64,000 nucleotides of DNA from Verrucomicrobiota bacterium (lineage in GTDB: Bacteria > Verrucomicrobiota > Verrucomicrobiia > Opitutales > Opitutaceae). The notes under the pieces are model-generated. The model worked only from the letters and a program-made list of their open reading frames with translations, was not told the origin of the DNA and did not search any database. The stretch is taken from NCBI GenBank assembly GCA_014584295.1, contig JACTNC010000018.1, forward strand, positions 24,044-88,043, in the 5' to 3' direction. How positions within the stretch are numbered: the first letter of the stretch is position 1; every line of letters begins with the position of its first letter. The translations under genes and the position numbers were made by a program. Shown piece by piece: positions 28,152-37,534 of the stretch.

Positions 28152-29342
28152 ATGAAAATTGTCGACCTAAGGGTTCGTTGTGTAGCGATACCACTTACCT
28201 GCCAGCTGCGGCACAATACAGGCGTGCACCCCGGCTACTTTCTCCGTACCATCCTGGAACTCGTCACTGACGAAGGAATCACCGGGCTCGGCGAAGTGGG
28301 TGGCGGGGACCAGCGGGGCGCATTGCAAAAGCTGAAGCCGCGCGTGCTCGGCCTCGATCCGTTTCACCTCGAGGTCATCAAGCTCAAGGTGCTCCGATCG
28401 ATCTACTACATGTCGAACGCGCGCCTCTACGCGGCGATCGAGATGGCCTGTCTTGACATCCAGGGCAAGGCCCTCAATCGACCGATGAGCGATCTGCTTG
28501 GCGGGGCTGTCCGTGATCGGATTCCGATGATCGCCTACCTTTTCTGGCGTTACGATCGGCCAGGCGGAGGCGATGACACCCGTGCGGAGGATCTCGCCGA
28601 TTGGTGCGAAGAGCTGCATCACACGCTCGGCGTCCGCGCGATGAAGCTGAAGGCGGGCGTCATGGAGCCTGACGAGGAGGCCCGGGTGCTCGAACTCTGC
28701 CGCCAGCGCCTCGGCCCTCAATTCGGCCTGCGCATTGATCCAAATGGCGTGTGGTCTGTTCCGACCGCTGTCAGAATTGGCCGTCGTCTCGAACCGTTGG
28801 GACTTGAATATTTCGAGGACCCATCATGGGGGCTCAACGGCAATGCCACGGTCCGCCAGCAGGTCCGCATCCCGATCGCAACCAACATGTATCCCGCGCG
28901 GTTCGATGACCTGGCACCAGCCATCAAGCTTGGGTCGGTCGACATCGTGCTGACCGATCTTCATTATTGGGAGGGACCGCGCGGAGTGAAGGATCTCTGC
29001 GCTTTCTGTCGCATCTTCAATCTCGGTATTGCCATGCACTCGGGAGCCGAGTTCGGAATCGAACTGGCCGCGATGCTGCACACGGCGAGCACCATCCCCG
29101 AGATGACCTTTGCCGGTGACGCGCATTATCACTATCTTACCGACGACATCATCGAGGGAGGTCCCATGCGCTATGTTGACGGCAGTCTGGCAGTGCCGAC
29201 CGGCCCTGGACTTGGTGTGAAACTCGACGAGGAGAAGATGCGGCGATATGAGAAATACTACGAGGAAAAGGGAGACTACTATGCCCGTTTCCATCAAGAT
29301 CCCCGCCGTCCCGATTGGTATCCGACTGTGGGCGGCTGGTAA
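28152..29342 (+). CDS. Enolase-superfamily sugar-acid dehydratase (glucarate-dehydratase subgroup)
   Basis: The 396-residue protein is a mandelate racemase/muconate lactonising-type barrel. Catalytic positions are recognisable: Lys165 and Lys167 in AMKLKAG, metal ligands Asp196 (RIDPNGVW), Glu222 (YFEDPSW) and the Asn of IATNM, then Asp269 (LTDLHYW) paired with His296 (AMHSGAEFG). The KxK motif, Asn as third ligand and the His-Asp dyad fit the glucarate dehydratase subgroup, which removes water from an acid sugar to give a 2-keto-3-deoxy acid. It follows the MFS gene by 21 bases and likely acts upstream of the RraA-type aldolase. The exact acid sugar cannot be read from the sequence. Confidence 0.88.
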   Translation: MKIVDLRVRCVAIPLTCQLRHNTGVHPGYFLRTILELVTDEGITGLGEVGGGDQRGALQKLKPRVLGLDPFHLEVIKLKVLRSIYYMSNARLYAAIEMACLDIQGKALNRPMSDLLGGAVRDRIPMIAYLFWRYDRPGGGDDTRAEDLADWCEELHHTLGVRAMKLKAGVMEPDEEARVLELCRQRLGPQFGLRIDPNGVWSVPTAVRIGRRLEPLGLEYFEDPSWGLNGNATVRQQVRIPIATNMYPARFDDLAPAIKLGSVDIVLTDLHYWEGPRGVKDLCAFCRIFNLGIAMHSGAEFGIELAAMLHTASTIPEMTFAGDAHYHYLTDDIIEGGPMRYVDGSLAVPTGPGLGVKLDEEKMRRYEKYYEEKGDYYARFHQDPRRPDWYPTVGGW

Positions 29343-29932
29343 GCCCGCGGCATCTGTCGCGGAAATCATCCGTGATGGAGTTCATCCGGGTGAACCTGGG
29401 AGGGATGATACAGGCTCAATCACTTGCCGAAAGATGCAATTGAGGACGCTTCATTGAACACATTGGAAATCGAGACATGGGATGGTCAACGGATTTGTCC
29501 ATCCTCCGAAAGTTGGGGGGCGCTCGACTCAATGAATATCGTTCGCCACCAGTCATTGGCATGGCGCAGGAACTGAGAGGGCTCACGCCGCTTGGCCGAG
29601 AATCTTGAAAATCTGCATTATGGAATTGGCTCAGGAGCTGTTTCTGATCTGATTCAATAGAGAGAAAAGGGTTTCAAAAAAGACGTTGAGCATGGTGGAG
29701 GGATTTTGGGACTATGGGCCAATCCCCGGCAAAGTCATCGAGTCCTCCCGATGACACCTTACTCCAAGAGCAATTCGACCATTTTCCAACAACCTGTTTG
29801 CTTTTCGGTACTGCGGTTCTTGTTGACGGACCGTGTCCCTCAACGGGTTCCTGGCACTTCCAGAAATCAATGACCGACATTGGGCGAGGTGGATCGCGGC
29901 ATGAGCCATTCCATTCGGCTAGAAATATTCTG
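29343..29932. other. Intergenic region, no gene seen
   Basis: About 590 bases of lower GC than the neighbours. The frame of the next gene is open back to 29714, but that part lacks any export-signal character and is not taken as coding. A weak hairpin (CCGCG/CGCGG, about 29347-29363) lies right after the dehydratase stop without a T-run. No RNA gene was recognised. Confidence 0.5.
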
Positions 29933-31168
29933 ATGAACTCACAACACGACTCTCAACTTACCCGGCGCGACGCGCTGAAGTCCGGATTGGCATTGGCGGC
30001 GACGACTGTGCTCGGTTCGGCTGTCACGCCACGCATTTTCGCTGCTCAACCCGCCGCCAGAACGGGCGGGGTGACCCTCTCTGGTCATCGGCTTACGCGA
30101 CCGTTGGCGATAACGATGTGGGACTTCTCCTGGCTCGAACGCCGCTGGCCGGGCGCGGGTTATGAAGACTGGGACCACGCGCTCGACGAGCTCAAGCTGC
30201 GTGGATATGATGCCCTGCGTATTGATGTTTATCCGCACTTGATCGCGGCCGATGCCGAGCGCGAATGGGAACTGCTCCCCAATTGGAACAATCAAGACTG
30301 GGGGAGTCCTGCGCGAAACCGTGTGCGCGTGCAACCGGAGCTGAACGAATTCATTGCCAAGTGCGGCGAGCGCGGACTCCTGGTTGGCCTCTCCACGTGG
30401 TTCCGTCAGGATGTGGATGACATCCGGATGAAAATCACTTCGCCCGAAGAGATGGGTCGCATATGGATTGCCGCTCTTGATTCGATTGAGCCGAAACTGC
30501 GCCGCCATGTTCTCTACGTGGATCTGTGCAATGAATTTCCCCTTTCAGCCAGACACTTTCTTCCTCCGGGATTCAAGCGCGCGACGCCTGAAGGTGAACG
30601 ATGGATGCGGGATTCGATTGCCATTGTCCGGAAAGCCTATCCGCAGTTCAGCTATACCTTCTCGTTTGGCAGCGAATTGGACACCTGGAAGCAGCAGGAC
30701 GTGTCATTCCACGACGTCCTGGATCCGCATGTTTGGATGACCACGTTCAGTGATTTCTACAAGCAGGTTGGCTATAATTTTGATCGATTCGACTCAAAGG
30801 GTTACGAGAATCTTGTGGCAAATGGCGAACGGCTGTATCGCTCCAAGCCGCTCCATTGGCAGTCGCGCCTCGAATATGGCATCAACCAAATGGCTGAGTG
30901 GTCGCGTGTCAGCGGCAAGCCGTTGATCTGCACGGAATGCTGGGGAATCGTGGATTACAAAGACTGGCCGCTATTGAACTGGGACTGGGTAAAGGAACTG
31001 TGCGATTTGGGCGTACGCTGGGCCACGGCTACGGAATGCTGGGTGGCAATGGCCACGAGCAATTTCTGCGGGCCGCAGTTTCGAGGGATGTGGCGCGATG
31101 TTGCCTGGCATCGCCGGCTGACCGATATGATTCACAACGGGAAGATCAGATCCCTGCGATCACCTTGA
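29933..31168 (+). CDS. Tat-exported cellulase-like (glycosidase-fold) protein
   Basis: A 411-residue protein. The ATG at 29933 gives a twin-arginine signal: QLTRRDALKSGLALAATTVL, then an Ala-rich cleavage region (TPRIFAAQ). The mature part resembles the sugar-binding cellulase-like TIM-barrel group: TMWDFSWLERRWPGAGYEDW, ELKLRGYDALRIDVYPHLIA, RHVLYVDLCNEFPLSARHFL (a Glu in the usual N-E acid/base position) and GKPLICTECWGIVDY (a Glu in the usual nucleophile position). It probably acts on a beta-linked glycan in the periplasm after folding in the cytoplasm. It stands alone downstream of the sugar-acid locus. The specific GH family and substrate are uncertain. Confidence 0.75.
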   Translation: MNSQHDSQLTRRDALKSGLALAATTVLGSAVTPRIFAAQPAARTGGVTLSGHRLTRPLAITMWDFSWLERRWPGAGYEDWDHALDELKLRGYDALRIDVYPHLIAADAEREWELLPNWNNQDWGSPARNRVRVQPELNEFIAKCGERGLLVGLSTWFRQDVDDIRMKITSPEEMGRIWIAALDSIEPKLRRHVLYVDLCNEFPLSARHFLPPGFKRATPEGERWMRDSIAIVRKAYPQFSYTFSFGSELDTWKQQDVSFHDVLDPHVWMTTFSDFYKQVGYNFDRFDSKGYENLVANGERLYRSKPLHWQSRLEYGINQMAEWSRVSGKPLICTECWGIVDYKDWPLLNWDWVKELCDLGVRWATATECWVAMATSNFCGPQFRGMWRDVAWHRRLTDMIHNGKIRSLRSP

Positions 31169-31871
31169 ATGGGTAAGCGCAGGCAAGGGCATTCTTGAGT
31201 CGATGATGGAGTGCTTTCGAAGCGGGGATGAGCAAGCACCGCCATGGCCTTATCATTTGAAAAAGCGGGTATGAAGGCTGAATCGAGCGGCGAATATGTC
31301 CTCTCTGACGCCTTTCCTCCTTTTCTGACGCTGCGTGGGAATTGTTCGGAGCCGAGGCTGCGGGCGCCGGAGATTGAAGCCTGCAAAGTTCAGGCGATTG
31401 GAGTCGTTTCAGGCTGAATTCCCCAATGGCTGATTACTCGGGAGTATCAGCCAATGAGCGACTTCGCGGATCGATCAGTGTGCCCACGTTGCTGTCGCTA
31501 TCAACGCTCGGCATGGAGGCTATGCCGGTGCTTAGAATCGCAAGCTGGCGCAGCGGTCCCCCACCGCATGCTACGAGAAGCGACCTAGTGATGTGAACGC
31601 CCCACGTTTGGCGACGTCACAGCTTGACGATCGCCGCGATCAGGAATGGAGGCCGGATGGGCTGACGTAATGAGAACCTTCTGCGCGCTTCTTCATTTCT
31701 GCGGACAAACGGAGGCAGCATGCTGGGCGAGCGCATAGAGCCGGGACGCTGATCACAGGATTTGCTTTACAGGAAAAGCTACAGGACATTTGTCCGGGGC
31801 GGCATCGCGAAGGATTTTCAGATGACTTTACCCGGCCTCCACCAGCTTCAGATGCCAAAGCCACTTTACCC
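31169..31871. other. Intergenic region with one long imperfect palindrome, no gene seen
   Basis: About 700 bases without convincing coding sequence. The only clear structure is the stem at 31427-31453. Short open frames here have no recognisable features. The promoter for the following sulfatase-PQQ dehydrogenase group should lie in the 3' half. Confidence 0.5.
31427..31453. repeat. Imperfect inverted repeat (TGGCTGAT-t-ACTC / GAGT-ATCAGCCA)
   Basis: Twelve base pairs around a two-base turn, interrupted by one bulged T. It lies in a gene-free stretch, about 260 bases after the cellulase-like gene and 420 bases before the sulfatase gene. It could be an operator or part of an RNA structure. 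No T-run follows, so a classical terminator is unlikely. Confidence 0.4.
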
Positions 31872-33782
31872 ATGAAATTGATCGCCAGCACTCTTGTCGC
31901 GCTGTGGTGTCTCATGCCGGTCTCGATTGCGCCGCTGCGCGCGGCTGACAGGCCGAACATCCTCTGGATTACGAATGAGGACATGAGTCCGAACCTCGGA
32001 TGTTATGGGGACCAAACGGCGCGGTCGCCGAACATCGATGCCCTGGCTAGGTCGGCGGTGCGCTACACGCGGGCATTTTCGGCCGCGCCGGTTTGCTCGC
32101 CGTCGCGCGCAACCCTCATCACGGGGGTGTGCGCAAACTCGCTCGGCAATCCGCACCTGCGCTGCGAATTCTTGCTGCCGGAGGGATTCGAGGGATATGC
32201 CGGCTATCTGCGGAAGGCGGGATATTACACGACTAACAACGTCAAGACGGACTACAATCTGAAGGACGAGGCGCGGTATGTGCGCGAGTGGTGGAATGAG
32301 TGCAGCGAGAAGGCGCATTGGCGCAATCGTGCGCCCAGCCAGCCGTTCATGGCGGTGTTCAACATCATGGACACGCACCAGTCGCGCACAAGCGCATGGC
32401 CGGAGGAGCAGTTTGAGCGTGAGATTGCGAGCCAGCTTGCTCCCGGCGAGCGCACGGATCCCGCCACGGTCATGGTACCTCCGTTTTATCCGGACACTCC
32501 ATCCTCAAGGAAGGCCATGGCGCGTTATTACGATTGCATCGCTGTCATGGACCACAAGGTCGGAGCGATCCTGCGTGAGCTTGAGGCCGACGGTCTGGCC
32601 GACGATACGATCGTCTTCTACTACTCGGACCACGGCATGGGCATGCCTCGGGGCAAACGGCTCCTCTACGATTCCGGGATGCATGTGCCGCTGCTGATCC
32701 ATTTTCCCGAGAAGTGGGAACGCTTTGCGCGCGGAGCTCCCGGCAGCACGGTGGATCGCCTGGTTTCGTTTGTGGACTTTGCACCTACGTTGCTGAGCCT
32801 GGCGGGCATCCCAATTCCCGAGCACTTCCAGGGAAGCGCTTTTCTCGGTGAGGCCGCGAAGACTCCCCGCAAGTATGTGTTTGGGGCGCGCGACCGCGTG
32901 GATGAGGCTTTCGATACGGCGCGCTCGGTTCGTGATGCGCGCTGGCTCTACATCCGCAACTACCGCCCCCATCTTTCGTGGGGTTCTCCTGAATCCTATT
33001 CCGACACGAGTCCGTTTCGTGTCGAACTGCTCGCCGAGGCTGCTGCGGGCAGGCTGGGCAAGGGGCCCACGGCATGGCTCGCTCCGACGAGACCGCTTGA
33101 AGAGCTCTACGATACGCAAGCCGATCCCTATCAGCTCAAGAACCTCGCTGGCGACCCTGCTCATCGCGCGGTGCTGAAGCGGATGCGCACCACCTTGCAC
33201 GACTGGCTGATCGAGATTCGGGATGCGTCCTTTGTCTCCGAGGAAGAGGTGATGCATCATACGGGTGGAAGCTCGCCTTACACGTGGGTGCGCAAGGGCG
33301 ACGATTATCCGCTGGAACGCATCCTCAAGATCGCAGGCATGGTTGGCGATCCCGGGGCAGCGGCGGACCAGCGTAGGTCTCTGACAGACGCCAACAGCAT
33401 TGTCCGCTATTGGGCGGCCGTCGGGGTTTCCGCCAACAAGAAGGCGGCACGCGACTCACGAAAGGAGCTGCTGCCGCTTCTCAACGATTCCTCCGCGGCA
33501 GTCCGCGTCGAGGCGGCCGGTGCACTCCTGGCGACGAATGATGCCAAGGCAGCGGCTGAGATACTCGTACATGAAATTCTGGGTAGCGATCTGAACGCGG
33601 CGCTCCATGCCGCCCGCATTCTTGAACTTGCGGGCGAACCCGCGCGCCCGTACCTGGCCGAGCTCCGGCCGCGCTGGACAATGGCAAAGTCACACTGGCA
33701 GAAATCCTACCTCGAGTACTACATCTCCATGGCGCTTGGGGCGTTGATCGCGCATTTTGATCCCACCTTTGCCCAGTACTGA
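31872..33782 (+). CDS. Secreted sulfatase with C-terminal HEAT-like repeats
   Basis: A 636-residue protein with a Sec signal (MKLIASTLVALWCLMPVSIA) followed by RPNILWITNEDMSPNLGCYG. The maturation motif AAPVCSPSRATLITG is canonical, with Cys75 as the formylglycine precursor. Other blocks are YYTTNNVKTDYNLKD, DDTIVFYYSDHGMGMPRGKR and SFVDFAPTLLSLAG. From about residue 500 there are HEAT-type helices (IVRYWAAVGVSANKKAARDS, SAAVRVEAAGALLATNDAKA, LNAALHAARILELAGEPARP). Domain order and many block sequences match the sulfatase at 16781, so the two are paralogues with different active-site motifs. The next sulfatase gene starts seven bases downstream, so they are co-transcribed. Confidence 0.92.
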   Translation: MKLIASTLVALWCLMPVSIAPLRAADRPNILWITNEDMSPNLGCYGDQTARSPNIDALARSAVRYTRAFSAAPVCSPSRATLITGVCANSLGNPHLRCEFLLPEGFEGYAGYLRKAGYYTTNNVKTDYNLKDEARYVREWWNECSEKAHWRNRAPSQPFMAVFNIMDTHQSRTSAWPEEQFEREIASQLAPGERTDPATVMVPPFYPDTPSSRKAMARYYDCIAVMDHKVGAILRELEADGLADDTIVFYYSDHGMGMPRGKRLLYDSGMHVPLLIHFPEKWERFARGAPGSTVDRLVSFVDFAPTLLSLAGIPIPEHFQGSAFLGEAAKTPRKYVFGARDRVDEAFDTARSVRDARWLYIRNYRPHLSWGSPESYSDTSPFRVELLAEAAAGRLGKGPTAWLAPTRPLEELYDTQADPYQLKNLAGDPAHRAVLKRMRTTLHDWLIEIRDASFVSEEEVMHHTGGSSPYTWVRKGDDYPLERILKIAGMVGDPGAAADQRRSLTDANSIVRYWAAVGVSANKKAARDSRKELLPLLNDSSAAVRVEAAGALLATNDAKAAAEILVHEILGSDLNAALHAARILELAGEPARPYLAELRPRWTMAKSHWQKSYLEYYISMALGALIAHFDPTFAQY

Positions 33783-33789
33783 GACCGCC

Positions 33790-35322
33790 ATGTGCCTCCG
33801 ACTCCTTGCATGCCTGCTCTCCACCGCGGCAATCGCGTCGGCAGCGGCTTCCCGACCAAACATCCTGTTCATCTTCTCTGACGATCATGGAACGCAGGCG
33901 ATCAGCGCCTATGGAGAGAAACGCCATCTGATCAACACACCGAACATCGATCGAATCGCTCGCGAAGGCATACGATTCGATCGGTGCCTCGTGACAAATT
34001 CTCTCTGTGGCCCGAGCCGTGCGACGGTGCTGACTGGAAAATACAGTCACCTCAATGGATTCTACAACAACACCAACTCCAGGTTTGACGGAAGTCAGAC
34101 CACGTTTCCCAAGCTTCTGCTCGCGGCAGGCTATCAAACAGCGCTTGTTGGAAAGTGGCACCTTGTCTCCGATCCCACCGGATTTGACTTCTGGGAGGTC
34201 CTTCCGGGCCAGGGTCAGTATTTCAATCCGCCGATGATCCGGAACGGAGAGAAGGTGACGTTCAAGGGGTACGTGACCGACATTATCACCGATGAGTCGA
34301 TCGCGTGGCTCAAGAAGAGGGACAAGACGAAGCCGTTCCTCATGATGGTCCAGAACAAGGCGCCCCACGGGGAATGGTCGCCGGCCATGCGCGATCTCAA
34401 TTGGGACAAGGGTCGGGTGTATCCCGAGCCGGAAACCCTTTTCGATATCTATGGCAACGGTCGTGGCCTCGCTTGGCGGGATCAAGATTTGAATCTTGCG
34501 AAGACCTTCAATGAACGCCTCGCCAAGCTGGTCCCGCCTCCGTCCCTGGATCCGGAGCAACGGGCCCTTTGGGATGCCTACTTTGGTCCGCGCAATGCGG
34601 CTTTCCGCAAGGCGGCACCGACCGGGCGGGATCTGGTGCGCTGGAGGTACCAGACCTACATGCATGACTATCTCGGAACCGTGAAAGGGATCGACGACAA
34701 TGTCGGTCGCCTGCTGGCCGCCCTGGAAGCGGAAGGCCTCGCGGATAACACAATCGTCATCTACGCCAGCGACCAGGGATTTTTCATGGGTGAGCACGGC
34801 TGGTACGACAAACGGTGGGTGTTGGAGGAGTCGCTTCGCACGCCGTTTGTCCTTCGCTGGCCAGGCAAGGTCAGACCAGGCAGCACCAATGGCGACATTG
34901 TTTCGGTCCTGGATTTTGCGCAGACGCTGCTGGATGCGGCGGGCGTGCAGGCACCTGCTGACATGCAGGGCCGCAGCCTCATGCCACTCCTGCGCGGAGA
35001 GCATCCGAAGGATTGGCGCACCAGTTTCTACTACCATTTCTACGAATTCCCGACACCCAACCGCGTTCGACCGCATGAAGCGGTTGTCACGCAGCGTTAC
35101 AAACTGGCGCACTACTACGGCGATGTTGACGACTGGGAACTCTACGATCTGAAGCGCAACCCGCTGGAAACGATCAATTTCATTTCCGATCCGTCCTATG
35201 CCAAGGTGATCAAGGACCTGAAGGCGGAACTCACGCGGCTGCGCTCCCAGTATCATGTGCCGCCGAAACCCCCGCGCTCCGCGCATGGCAATCTGCCGTT
35301 CCCCGGTGAAGAACTGAATTGA
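33790..35322 (+). CDS. Secreted sulfatase, arylsulfatase type
   Basis: A 510-residue protein. The ATG at 33790 lies just after the stop of the previous sulfatase and starts a signal peptide (MCLRLLACLLSTAAIASAAA). The enzyme begins RPNILFIFSDDHGTQAISAY, carries the maturation motif TNSLCGPSRATVLTG (Cys73), and has GYQTALVGKWHLVSDPTG, YASDQGFFMGEHGWYDKRWV and LDFAQTLLDAAGVQAPADMQ. The C-terminal KPPRSAHGNLPFPGEELN resembles planctomycete/verrucomicrobial choline- and polysaccharide-sulfatase relatives. It has no HEAT tail, unlike its upstream neighbour. It probably removes sulfate from a polysaccharide in the periplasm, in one operon with another sulfatase and a PQQ dehydrogenase. Confidence 0.92.
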   Translation: MCLRLLACLLSTAAIASAAASRPNILFIFSDDHGTQAISAYGEKRHLINTPNIDRIAREGIRFDRCLVTNSLCGPSRATVLTGKYSHLNGFYNNTNSRFDGSQTTFPKLLLAAGYQTALVGKWHLVSDPTGFDFWEVLPGQGQYFNPPMIRNGEKVTFKGYVTDIITDESIAWLKKRDKTKPFLMMVQNKAPHGEWSPAMRDLNWDKGRVYPEPETLFDIYGNGRGLAWRDQDLNLAKTFNERLAKLVPPPSLDPEQRALWDAYFGPRNAAFRKAAPTGRDLVRWRYQTYMHDYLGTVKGIDDNVGRLLAALEAEGLADNTIVIYASDQGFFMGEHGWYDKRWVLEESLRTPFVLRWPGKVRPGSTNGDIVSVLDFAQTLLDAAGVQAPADMQGRSLMPLLRGEHPKDWRTSFYYHFYEFPTPNRVRPHEAVVTQRYKLAHYYGDVDDWELYDLKRNPLETINFISDPSYAKVIKDLKAELTRLRSQYHVPPKPPRSAHGNLPFPGEELN

Positions 35323-35368
35323 GCCCAGACCGTCGCGACGGACAGTCTTCCTCGACTTCCACCCCTGA

Positions 35369-37534
35369 ATGAACGCTAACCTTCTTCCACACAAATCGAC
35401 ATTCCTGCTGGCCCTGATGCTGACGACCGTCACTTGGAATCCCGTCCGCAGTTTGGCCTCGAGTTCAGCCGATTGGCCCCATTACCTGGGAGTTGAAGGC
35501 ACGCATTACTCCCGCCTTTCAGCCATCAATCGGGGAAACGTCGCGAAGCTGAAACCCGCATGGATTTTCCGCGCGGGCGATGTCGCCAAGAACACGCAGA
35601 TTCAATGCAATCCCCTGATCGTGGATGGCGTGCTCTACGGAACAACGCCGCAGCTCAACCTGTTTGCGCTCGATGCCGGCACAGGCCGTGAACTCTGGCG
35701 ATTCGATCCCTTTGCCAACGGCAAGGATTCCACCTCCAGGAAAGGAGTGAACCGGGGCCTTGCGTACTGGAGTGCAGGAAATGAGAGCCGCATTTTCTAC
35801 ACGGCGGGAAGCAACATTTGCGCGATCGACCCGAAGACCGGGCACCTGATCGAAAGTTTCGGTCAAGGCGGGCGTGTAGATCTGTTTGAAGGTCTGGGCC
35901 GGGATGTGCGCGGGCTTTTCCTTGTAGGTACCTCGCCGGGTGCCGTTTATCGGGATGTTTTTATTGTATCAACGCGGGTTGGTGAGGGACCCGGGCCCGC
36001 TGCACCGGGTCACATCCGCGCCTATGATGTTCGAACCGGAAAGCTCCGTTGGATCTTTCATACGATCCCGCACCCGGGCGAATTCGGTCATGACACCTGG
36101 CCCGAAGGTGCATGGAAGAAGATTGGTGGCGCCAACAACTGGGCGGGCATCGCCATCGATGAGAAGCGTGGGCTTGCTTTCGTGCCCACGGGCTCGGCGT
36201 CCTTCGACTTCTGGGGAGGCAACCGAAAAGGGACCAATCTCTTTTCGAACTGCCTTCTCGCGCTCGATGCGCTCACCGGTGAGCGCAGATGGCATTTCCA
36301 GTTCACCCATCATGACCTGTGGGACCGCGATCCTCCGGCTGCACCGGTGCTGTGTCAGGTGCGCCGCGACGGACGACTGGTTGATGCGGTGGTGCAGGTG
36401 ACCAAATCCGGCCATGTGTGGGCCTTTGATCGGGACACCGGCGAATCGCTTTTCCCGTGGGAGGAGCGTCCGGTTCCACAGACGAAACTCAAGGGTGAGG
36501 CAACCTGGCCAACGCAGCCGGTGCCTTTGAAACCGGCGCCCTTTGCACGGCAGCAGTTCACCGAGGACGAAGTCACGAATCGCACGCCTGCGGCGCATGC
36601 CGCGGTGCTGCAGCGCGTGCGCGAACTCGATCCTCATGTTCCGTTTGCCCCACCGAGCGAACGGGGCACGATTGTTCTGCCCGGATTTGACGGCGGTGCC
36701 GAGTGGGGCGGGCCGGCGGTCGATCCCGAAGGCATTCTTTACGTAAACAGCAGCGAGATGGCATGGATTCTCCAGATGATTCCCGCGCGGCCGGGAGGGG
36801 CGGATGGAGGGCGGATTCTCTATACGCAACTCTGCATGAGCTGTCACGGCCCCGACCGGCAGGGCAATCCCGCGGGGAACATCCCGAGCCTTGTTGGACT
36901 TTCACAGCGTACGAATCGTGATGCGGTCTCCACAATTCTTCGCGGAGGAAAAGGAATGATGCCCGCGTTCGGTTTCCTCCGCGCTGCGCAGCGTGAGGCC
37001 CTTGTTGATTACCTCCTTGATGTGCCCCATGCACCCAGGGCGGAGGCACGCAACGAAGCGGCGAGCAAGCAGGAGCCAACCGGTGAGGAGATGGTTCTGG
37101 CGGACATTCCCTACACGACGACGGGATACAATCGTTACTTCGATGCCGACGGTTACCCCGCGATCAAGCCCCCCTGGGGCACGCTCAATGCCATCGATCT
37201 CAACACCGGGGAGTATCTCTGGCGTCGGCCGCTCGGCGAATTGCCGGAGCTCACTGCCGCTGGGATTGCTCCGACGGGTACGGAAAATTATGGCGGTCCA
37301 CTCGTCACCGCAGGTGATTTGATCTTCATCGCAGCCTCGAAGGATGAAAAGTTCCGCGCCTTCGACCGCAAGACCGGCGATCTGCTGTGGGAAACATCAC
37401 TTCCCGCAGGCGGCTACGCAACACCAGCGACCTATGCGGTGAATGGTCGACAATACGTGGTCATTGCCGCAGGCGGCGGGAAGATGGGCACAAAGTCAGG
37501 AGATGCCTACGTCGCCTTCGCTCTGCCGGAGTAG
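35369..37534 (+). CDS. PQQ-dependent dehydrogenase with inserted cytochrome c domain
   Basis: A 721-residue periplasmic quinoprotein. The N-terminus has a hydrophobic export segment (FLLALMLTTVTWNPVRSLAS). Propeller features of membrane-type glucose/sugar dehydrogenases are clear: LFALDAGTGRELWRFDP, FTHHDLWDRDPPAAPVL, GAEWGGPAVDPEGILYVNSS, WGTLNAIDLNTGEYLWRRPL, TGTENYGGPLVTAGDLIFIA and GRQYVVIAAGGG. Between blades sits a c-type haem domain: LCMSCHG with Cys489, Cys492 and His493, and a probable Met ligand in GGKGMMPAFGF. It should oxidise a sugar or alcohol and pass electrons through its own haem. It follows the sulfatase by 46 bases. No PQQ-synthesis genes are in the window, so PQQ must come from elsewhere in the genome or from outside. 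Confidence 0.9.
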   Translation: MNANLLPHKSTFLLALMLTTVTWNPVRSLASSSADWPHYLGVEGTHYSRLSAINRGNVAKLKPAWIFRAGDVAKNTQIQCNPLIVDGVLYGTTPQLNLFALDAGTGRELWRFDPFANGKDSTSRKGVNRGLAYWSAGNESRIFYTAGSNICAIDPKTGHLIESFGQGGRVDLFEGLGRDVRGLFLVGTSPGAVYRDVFIVSTRVGEGPGPAAPGHIRAYDVRTGKLRWIFHTIPHPGEFGHDTWPEGAWKKIGGANNWAGIAIDEKRGLAFVPTGSASFDFWGGNRKGTNLFSNCLLALDALTGERRWHFQFTHHDLWDRDPPAAPVLCQVRRDGRLVDAVVQVTKSGHVWAFDRDTGESLFPWEERPVPQTKLKGEATWPTQPVPLKPAPFARQQFTEDEVTNRTPAAHAAVLQRVRELDPHVPFAPPSERGTIVLPGFDGGAEWGGPAVDPEGILYVNSSEMAWILQMIPARPGGADGGRILYTQLCMSCHGPDRQGNPAGNIPSLVGLSQRTNRDAVSTILRGGKGMMPAFGFLRAAQREALVDYLLDVPHAPRAEARNEAASKQEPTGEEMVLADIPYTTTGYNRYFDADGYPAIKPPWGTLNAIDLNTGEYLWRRPLGELPELTAAGIAPTGTENYGGPLVTAGDLIFIAASKDEKFRAFDRKTGDLLWETSLPAGGYATPATYAVNGRQYVVIAAGGGKMGTKSGDAYVAFALPE

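Noticed and set aside
33481..35433. 650-codon minus-strand open frame opposite the second sulfatase of the pair
   Set aside because: Antisense of a sulfatase with a complete active-site motif; no domain features of its own.
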